NCBI GenBank assembly: GCA_036961445.1
Contig: JBALVO010000048.1
Span: 1-27,275, forward strand
Length of the DNA stretch: 27,275 bases
Reading direction: 5' to 3'
Source of the DNA: JBALVO01 sp036961445
Lineage (GTDB): Bacteria; Pseudomonadota; Gammaproteobacteria; Pseudomonadales; Halieaceae
Below the pieces are notes generated by a model. The model saw nothing but the letters and a program-made list of their open reading frames with translations. It was not told where the DNA came from and ran no database searches. Both the position numbers and the translations under genes were made by a program. This document shows positions 22,949-27,275 of the stretch, piece by piece. Position 1 is the stretch's first letter. Every line of letters starts with the position of its first letter.

Positions 22949-23689
22949 TTAACACTGATTCTCACCGCACTCCCTTTGTCGCCAGCTTTTGGCGCAGACT
23001 ACGATGCGGTTAAGGGAAAACTGGAAACCGCGATGGCGGCTGATATCAGAACCACGCAGGAAACCGACCGAGACCGCAATCGCAAACCGATTGAAACGCT
23101 TGAATTCTTTGGGCTGCGCGATGATATGAAAGTGGTGGAGCTACTTCCCGGAGGCGGTTGGTACACAAAATTACTGGCGCCGGTTATGGCCGATAAGGGT
23201 GAGTTTTATATAGCATACGGTACCAAGCGTGCCCAGAGTGCTCTGGCGGGAAAGCCGGGTTTTGAAAAAATGCAGGTCATTGCCGAGGACGCAGAAATTG
23301 GCCGCCCCGAAGGCGCGCGTCTCTACCGGGCGAGCAATACTGACCTGGGTGTGAAGAACGTTGACATGGTATTCACCTTTCGTAACTACCATAATTTTGA
23401 CGAGCCATCTCGCAATGCCTTGAACAACTCGGTATTCAAGGCCCTCAAATCAGGCGGTACCTATGCCTTGGTAGATCATACTGCCCGACACATGCAACCT
23501 TCCAACAGCGAGAACCGTCGGCGTCTGGACCCTGTGCAGGCTATTAAGGAAATACAGGCAGCCGGTTTCGAGTTCGTCGATTACTCCGATCTGCATTATC
23601 GGGCAGACGATGAGTTAATTTACGAAGTGGGCCGCAAAACTGTCACCGGTAACACTGACCGTTGGTCGCTAAAATTCCGCAAGCCCTAG
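22922..23689 (+). CDS. Exported SAM-dependent methyltransferase-like protein
   Basis: The 255-residue protein has an N-terminal signal peptide (IFVVALTLILTALPLSPAFG, cleavage near residue 25). The mature part is a class I methyltransferase fold similar to the predicted methyltransferases of COG4798. Motif I is seen as MKVVELLPGGGWYTKLLAP, motif II-like as NVDMVFTFRNYHNF, and the helix-strand ending as FKALKSGGTYALVDHTAR. An export signal on a fold that needs SAM is puzzling, because SAM is not expected in the periplasm; yet many COG4798 proteins have such leaders. Substrate unknown. The start at 22922 lies in the right-hand copy of the duplicated 55 bases. Confidence 0.85.
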   Translation: MNGNIFVVALTLILTALPLSPAFGADYDAVKGKLETAMAADIRTTQETDRDRNRKPIETLEFFGLRDDMKVVELLPGGGWYTKLLAPVMADKGEFYIAYGTKRAQSALAGKPGFEKMQVIAEDAEIGRPEGARLYRASNTDLGVKNVDMVFTFRNYHNFDEPSRNALNNSVFKALKSGGTYALVDHTARHMQPSNSENRRRLDPVQAIKEIQAAGFEFVDYSDLHYRADDELIYEVGRKTVTGNTDRWSLKFRKP

Positions 23690-23703
23690 GGCGCAACCGG
23701 CGC

Positions 23704-23744
23704 GAGTGATCGGCGGGTATAGAGGTATATCCGTGCGATCACTC
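23704..23744. terminator. Long hairpin between convergent genes, probable bidirectional terminator
   Basis: GAGTGATCG (23704-23712) pairs perfectly with CGATCACTC (23736-23744). Inside, CGGGTATA (23714-23721) pairs with TATATCCG (23726-23733), with one G-U pair, around a GAGG loop. Only a G on one side and TG on the other are unpaired. It lies 14 bases after the methyltransferase stop and 10 bases from the convergent DJ-1-like gene stop. No good T-tract follows on either strand, so termination or 3'-end protection are both possible. Confidence 0.6.
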
Positions 23745-23754
23745 TTCAGTGTCA

Positions 23755-24441
23755 CTAAGCCTGGTCTTGCAACAGTGCCAGTAAGGCCTCAGCAACGGCA
23801 GTGGATGAGGCGGGGTTTTGCCCCGTAATTAGCAGGCCATCGACGACCACATGCGGGCTCCAGTCGGGCCCTTTTTCATAGTAGCCGCCTAGCGCAATAA
23901 GCCGTTCTTCCAGCAGGAAGGGCACAATGTCAGTGAGTCCAACGGCTGCCTCTTCATCATTGCTAAATCCGGTTACACGCTTGCTCTGGACCAGCGGCTG
24001 GCCTGATGCACTTTTGGCGTTCACCAGTACCGCCGGGGCATGGCAGACTGCAGCAACCGGTTTATTGCCTGCCAAAAAACTCTCGATGAGTGTAATAGAA
24101 TCGTCATTATCGGCAAGGTCCCATAGTGGACCATGGCCCCCAGGGTAAAATACAGCGTCGTAGTCGTTGGCTGTGACCTGGTCGAGCTTAACGGTGGCCG
24201 CTAATGCCGCCTGAGCCTGGGGGTCATTGTCAAATCTGCGGGTCGCGTCGGTCTGCGCACCGGGCTCGTTACTAACCGGATCCAGTGGTGGCTGTCCACC
24301 GGCGGGGGATGCCAGTGTTAAATCAACACCGGCGTCGCTCAGGCAGTAGTAAGGCGCGGCAAACTCTTCCAGCCAAAAGCCGGTTTTTCGCCCGGTGTCG
24401 CCGAGACGATCGTGAGAGGTCAGTGCAATCAATATTCGCAT
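23755..24441 (-). CDS. DJ-1/PfpI-family protein (class I glutamine amidotransferase-like)
   Basis: The 228-residue protein is of the Hsp31/glyoxalase III-like branch of the DJ-1/PfpI superfamily. The nucleophile elbow is AAVCHAPAVLV with Cys133 and His134. The nearby Glu of GFWLEEFAAPYY (Glu25/26) is the usual Cys partner, and DAVFYPGGHGPLWDL supplies the oxyanion loop. Members act as glutathione-independent glyoxalases, deglycases or chaperones; which applies here is not decidable from sequence. The ATG at 24441 is preceded by an atypical but acceptable upstream region. It diverges from the P450 gene. Confidence 0.9.
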   Translation of the reverse strand: MRILIALTSHDRLGDTGRKTGFWLEEFAAPYYCLSDAGVDLTLASPAGGQPPLDPVSNEPGAQTDATRRFDNDPQAQAALAATVKLDQVTANDYDAVFYPGGHGPLWDLADNDDSITLIESFLAGNKPVAAVCHAPAVLVNAKSASGQPLVQSKRVTGFSNDEEAAVGLTDIVPFLLEERLIALGGYYEKGPDWSPHVVVDGLLITGQNPASSTAVAEALLALLQDQA

Positions 24442-24659
24442 AGTCTTGGTCCGTTAATCAGTATGGGGAAGTGGAGGCCAGTATAGCGCCAGGAGTGGTA
24501 TATCAGAACCATCGGGTGAAAAGTATGATGAAAAACCCAACGCTCAGCCTTGGTCATTTATGGCCAATTTCAGGTTGTTACTGGCCTTGGCCAGCCGCGA
24601 TATAGGCGACAGCCTGTCCACCCGTTACACTGCCCATTTTGCAGGCGATGAGATTAGCT

Positions 24660-25892
24660 ATGAACCGAAACCAGGAGTTGCTAGACCCTCAAATCATGGG
24701 CGGCGAGAACACTATGTACGAGTTGTTTCGGCACTTGCGCGAGCATGACCCGGTGAGTCTTGTCGAACACGCGGATTTTGAGCCGTTTTGGGCTATTACC
24801 AGGCACCAGGATATCAAGTTTATTAGTCAGAACAACGCCGCATTTCTCAACAATCCGCGCACCGTATTGGTAAACCGGGAGTTTGAACAGGCACTGCTGG
24901 AGAAGTTTGGTACACGCAACGGCCTGGAAACCCTGATTCATATGGATAATCCCAAGCACCGGAAATTGCGCAACGTTACCCGGGACTGGTTTAAGCCTGG
25001 CCCTGTCAGCAAGCTTACAGTTGACGTCCAGGCGATAGCAAAAAGCTATGTGGATAAAATGGAAGATATGGGGGGAGAGTGTGATTTTGTGAAAGACATC
25101 GCAATGCTCTACCCCCTGCGGGTCATTATGTCGATTATTGGTGTTGCACCCGAAGAAGAACCGATGATGCTCAAGCTCACCCAGGAATTATTCGGCGGGC
25201 AGGACCCCAATCAGTCACGCGGTGATGAGGTAGGGGATGGCCTTGGTGTCTTAATGGACTTTTTCAACTACTTTACCGGTGTGGTAGAGGAGCGCAAGAA
25301 AAACCCTACAGATGACCTGGCGTCACTGCTCGCCAATGCTCTGGTTGACGGTGAGCCTATGGAAGTACTGGACCAGATCAGTTACTTCATTATCACTGCG
25401 ACCGCAGGCCACGATACGACTTCCGCCATTATAAGCGGTGGCATGAAGGCCCTGTTGGAGCATCCGGAACAGTTAGCGCTGCTCAGTGCCAATCCTGATT
25501 TGGCAAAGCAGGCCGCCAGGGAAATGATTCGCTGGGTATCCCCGGTGCGGCATATGATGCGCACCACGACAGAAGACGTAAAAATGGGGGGTAAAACCCT
25601 CAAAGCCGGTGAGAATCTTTGTTTGTGGTATCCGTCGGCCAATCGCGATAAGGATGCCATCGATAACCCGGATGTCTTCAATATCGAGCGCGACAACCGC
25701 AGTCAATTAGCCTTTGGCTACGGCGGCCACATGTGCCTGGGCCAGCATTTGGCGATACTCGAGGTGGAAATGTTCTTTCGAGAGTTGCTGCCGCGCTTGC
25801 AGCACATTGAAATGGCGGCGGACCCACAGTGGGTGCAAGCGATTTTTGTGGGTGGTCTTAAATCGATGCCGGTACGCTACGCGTTCAACTAG
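24660..25892 (+). CDS. Cytochrome P450
   Basis: The 410-residue soluble bacterial (class I type) P450 has all hallmarks. The I-helix oxygen-activation motif is AGHDTT (249-254), the K-helix Glu-x-x-Arg is Glu288-Arg291 in EMIRW, and the heme-binding loop is FGYGGHMCLGQ with Cys359 as thiolate ligand. It hydroxylates an unknown substrate using electrons from a ferredoxin and reductase. Neither is encoded nearby, so they must come from elsewhere. The ATG at 24660 (MNRNQELLDP) is chosen; an ATG at 24648 or a TTG at 24639 would add 4 or 7 residues. The upstream 218 bases shared with the DJ-1-like gene contain both promoters, not resolved. Confidence 0.93.
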   Translation: MNRNQELLDPQIMGGENTMYELFRHLREHDPVSLVEHADFEPFWAITRHQDIKFISQNNAAFLNNPRTVLVNREFEQALLEKFGTRNGLETLIHMDNPKHRKLRNVTRDWFKPGPVSKLTVDVQAIAKSYVDKMEDMGGECDFVKDIAMLYPLRVIMSIIGVAPEEEPMMLKLTQELFGGQDPNQSRGDEVGDGLGVLMDFFNYFTGVVEERKKNPTDDLASLLANALVDGEPMEVLDQISYFIITATAGHDTTSAIISGGMKALLEHPEQLALLSANPDLAKQAAREMIRWVSPVRHMMRTTTEDVKMGGKTLKAGENLCLWYPSANRDKDAIDNPDVFNIERDNRSQLAFGYGGHMCLGQHLAILEVEMFFRELLPRLQHIEMAADPQWVQAIFVGGLKSMPVRYAFN

Positions 25893-25983
25893 GCATGAGC
25901 AGACACTGTTTCGGCAGTGCTTGATTGGTGCCGTCACAAACCCATCAAGAGATTGTGGAGGTGTGTATAAGGTGGAATTGAGT

Positions 25984-26060
25984 TGGCGCGCCCGGAGAGA
26001 TTCGAACTCCCGACCAACTGGTTCGAAGCCAGTTACTCTATCCAGCTGAGCTACGGGCGC
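25984..26060 (-). tRNA. tRNA-Arg (anticodon TCG)
   Basis: Read on the minus strand from 26060: acceptor GCGCCCG, D arm GCTCAGCTGGATAGAGT, and an anticodon arm of ACTGG, loop CTTCGAA, CCAGT. The T arm is GGGAG-TTCGAAT-CTCTC (one mismatch allowed by a G-T pair), and the closing acceptor strand is CGGGCGC. This is followed by discriminator G and an encoded CCA (25986-25984). The anticodon is TCG, read as CGA/CGN codons. The length is 77 bases including CCA. Confidence 0.97.
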
Positions 26061-26070
26061 GTGGGCAGTA

Positions 26071-26076
26071 ATTATA
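26071..26076 (-). promoter_or_regulatory. Probable -10 box of the tRNA-Arg gene
   Basis: On the minus strand TATAAT occurs exactly, ten bases before the tRNA 5' end. No good -35 hexamer sits 16-18 bases further up (nearest is TATTCC), so the promoter is inferred mainly from the perfect -10 and its position. Confidence 0.5.
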
Positions 26077-26131
26077 TAGCTTCCTGACCCGGTGGAATAC
26101 CTCATTCGCTAATAACGTCAAATCGAGCGAG

Positions 26132-26560
26132 TTAACCCGTCTGCTGTGATGCTCTGAGTAACTTGTCACACAAGCGTTTTATCTCCAGAGCGTCCGATTT
26201 GGGGAGGCCCAGACTGCAGGCAAGCGCTTCGGGTATTGATTTTGCTTGCTGCTGCAGGGCCGCACCGCTCTTGGTTAGGCTGATTTGGCGAACTCTCTCA
26301 TCGATGCTACTGCGTTTGCGCGCAACTAGCTGCTTGTTCTCCAGACGTTTGAGCAATGGCGTTAAAGTGCCGGAGTCCAGCCGCAGGTATTCTCCCAGTT
26401 CTTTTACATTCAGGGTGTTGCGCTCCCACAACACTATCATGACCATGTATTGCAGGTAGGTCAGATCGAGTTTAGCAAGCAGGGGACGGTACATGCGTGT
26501 AATCGCATTGCTGGCGCTATATAAAGAGAAGCATATTTGTTTGTCGAGTTGCAGGTCCAT
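26132..26560 (-). CDS. OhrR-like MarR-family redox repressor
   Basis: The 142-residue winged-helix repressor has the OhrR pattern: QICFSLYSASN with Cys10 at the peroxide-sensing position, RPLLAKLDLTYLQYMVMIVL, and the DNA-binding LDSGTLTPLLKRLENKQLV followed by DERVRQISLT. A second Cys, Cys115, lies 105 residues after Cys10. This matches, from memory, the spacing of the disulfide pair in two-Cys OhrR proteins; Cys131 is a third candidate. OhrR proteins release DNA when the Cys is oxidised by organic hydroperoxide. It diverges from a MAPEG gene across a gap with two palindromic sites, so it probably controls that gene and itself. Confidence 0.88.
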   Translation of the reverse strand: MDLQLDKQICFSLYSASNAITRMYRPLLAKLDLTYLQYMVMIVLWERNTLNVKELGEYLRLDSGTLTPLLKRLENKQLVARKRSSIDERVRQISLTKSGAALQQQAKSIPEALACSLGLPKSDALEIKRLCDKLLRASQQTG

Positions 26561-26584
26561 GGGCGGGTCTGTAGGTAGCCATTT

Positions 26585-26641
26585 ATATTGTGCGCAATAT
26601 ACTTGCTAGAGTCGTTGAATTCAATTAAGATTGCGCACAAT
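26585..26641. promoter_or_regulatory. Paired operator candidates for the MarR/OhrR-like repressor
   Basis: ATTGTGCGCAAT, within ATATTGTGCGCAATAT at 26585-26600, has its exact reverse complement ATTGCGCACAAT at 26630-26641. Each is itself a near-palindrome (ATTG-N4-CAAT). The centres are 43 bases apart, about four helical turns. They fill the divergent gap between the repressor (start 26560) and the MAPEG gene (start 26670), one near each gene. MarR/OhrR dimers bind such AT-flanked palindromes. Confidence 0.75.
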
Positions 26642-26669
26642 TTAATATTGACTGATCAATGAGGTTCTT

Positions 26670-27104
26670 ATGCTTGACGTTTTGACGACACAAACACAGT
26701 ACGCAGTGGCAATCTGGGGGCTGTGGTTGCTTTTAACGACTGCCTTGCTGCAAACAATCATTGCTACTGCTGCGCATCGCAAGCAGTCAGTCTATGTTCC
26801 CGGGCAAGTCGATACAGATCTGGGGCATAACTCCTTTGTCTTTCGCAGCCATCGAACCTTCCAGAACACACTTGAAAATATGCCGCTGATGCTGGGAACT
26901 GCGATCCTTGCCATGTTTGCGGGCATGGATGCCTATTGGCTAGGTGTGCTGGTCTGGGTATATGCGGTTGCGCGGATTATTCACATGGTGCTCTACTACC
27001 TCATTGGTACAGAGAAGAACCCTAGTCCAAGGAGTTACTTTTACGTGATAGCGCTGCTGAGCAATATCGTGTTGTGCGTTATGCTGGCTGTTCATTTGGC
27101 ATGA
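26670..27104 (+). CDS. MAPEG-family membrane protein
   Basis: The 144-residue protein has four hydrophobic helices (about 11-32, 70-88, 90-110, 122-142). It carries the MAPEG pattern: an Arg in the FRSHRTFQNTLENMPLMLG block after helix 1 and the motif ARIIHMVLYYLIG in helix 3. MAPEG proteins include microsomal glutathione transferases and eicosanoid enzymes; several reduce lipid hydroperoxides with glutathione. Control by an OhrR-like divergent repressor fits a role in detoxifying organic peroxides or electrophiles, but that is inference. The ATG at 26670 has GAGGTTCTT upstream (AGGT, about eight bases). Confidence 0.88.
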   Translation: MLDVLTTQTQYAVAIWGLWLLLTTALLQTIIATAAHRKQSVYVPGQVDTDLGHNSFVFRSHRTFQNTLENMPLMLGTAILAMFAGMDAYWLGVLVWVYAVARIIHMVLYYLIGTEKNPSPRSYFYVIALLSNIVLCVMLAVHLA

Positions 27105-27165
27105 TGTGGGCCTTAGGGGGCGTCTTAACCAGTGGCTTCCTGGCGCCACCAGGCGCAGTTTGCCC

Positions 27166-27275
27166 TCATCCTCGTCGCTGACAGCCTGGAAAGGCGCAGA
27201 GCATTTCGAAAATAAGATTCGCCGCCAGCAGGGATGTGTTGCCGCTTGTATCATAAGGCGGTGACACCTCAACCA
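27166..27275 (-). CDS. Possible 3' end of a leftward gene cut by the right edge
   Basis: A minus-strand frame enters from the right edge and ends at a TGA at 27168-27166, giving 36 residues that include YDTSGNTSLLAANLIFEML, a plausible C-terminal helix. A second minus frame is also open here and runs on into the MAPEG gene as a shadow. I recognise no family, and the evidence is only codon-like composition. The remaining bases (27108-27165) show nothing but short GC-rich inverted repeats. Confidence 0.25.
   Translation of the reverse strand, partial: VEVSPPYDTSGNTSLLAANLIFEMLCAFPGCQRRG

Noticed and set aside
22719..23013. Frames on both strands running through the N run
   Set aside because: They exist only because unknown bases hide stops; the duplicated gene start explains them.
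24560..24748. 62-residue plus-strand frame before the P450 gene
   Set aside because: It overlaps the P450 start in another frame and has no recognisable features.
25901..25920. CACTG-TTTCGG-CAGTG hairpin after the P450 gene as a terminator
   Set aside because: The stem is short and no T-tract follows; it could be chance.
25707..26105. Minus-strand frame of 132 residues containing APVAQLDRVTGFEPVGREF
   Set aside because: This is the well-known false protein produced by translating a tRNA gene; it overlaps tRNA-Arg and the end of the P450 gene.
26940..27272. 110-residue minus frame at the right end
   Set aside because: Two thirds of it is antisense to the MAPEG gene; only the last 100 bases could be coding, and another frame there is as good.

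Overview
The window looks like chromosome from a free-living, probably marine gammaproteobacterium. The signs are gammaproteobacterial-type lptF/lptG, a hut operon with a GntR-family HutC, a TIGR02647 protein, a UrcA-family protein and a tRNA-Arg(TCG) with an encoded CCA end. A Cellvibrionales/Halieaceae-type organism is my guess from gene content; I could not test it. I see no insertion sequence, phage, CRISPR array or integron. The window contains one 100-base run of N that is probably a false assembly gap.

Layout, left to right. (1) Positions 1-4137, envelope biogenesis: a partial polysaccharide flippase and an LptA/OstA-like protein on the minus strand, divergent from lptF and lptG, which form the transmembrane pair of the LPS export ABC transporter. 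(2) 4218-5790: three small cytosolic proteins (VOC/glyoxalase fold, GNAT acetyltransferase, YCII-like). (3) 5815-12053: a complete histidine utilization cluster. hutC-hutU-hutH run leftward and hutI-hutG rightward from a shared 90-bp control region, which carries a striking HutC-type operator. Together they convert histidine via urocanate, imidazolonepropionate and formimidoylglutamate to glutamate plus formamide. (4) 12014-13817: two related PepSY membrane proteins and a TIGR02647 protein. (5) 13992-15889: a LytS/AlgZ-type histidine kinase and a LytTR response regulator, preceded by 21-bp-spaced direct repeats. (6) 16086-17056: a UrcA-family secreted protein and a MOSC protein, convergent around a hairpin.

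(7) 17154-22608 is the most interesting region: a stressosome (RsbR-RsbS-RsbT-RsbX) module. A PAS-PAS-STAS RsbR-like sensor diverges from an overlapping four-gene operon of RsbS-like STAS protein, RsbT-like kinase, RsbX-like phosphatase and a 915-residue hybrid histidine kinase. The N-terminus of that kinase resembles a degenerate RsbT/RsbW-type ATPase, which suggests the stressosome output is wired directly into a multistep phosphorelay. No final response regulator is encoded next to it.

(8) 22922-25892: an exported SAM-methyltransferase-like protein, a DJ-1/PfpI protein and a cytochrome P450. (9) 25984-27107: tRNA-Arg(TCG), then an OhrR-like MarR repressor divergent from a MAPEG membrane protein, with two palindromic operator candidates between them. 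The last ~170 bases may hold the 3' end of a leftward gene.
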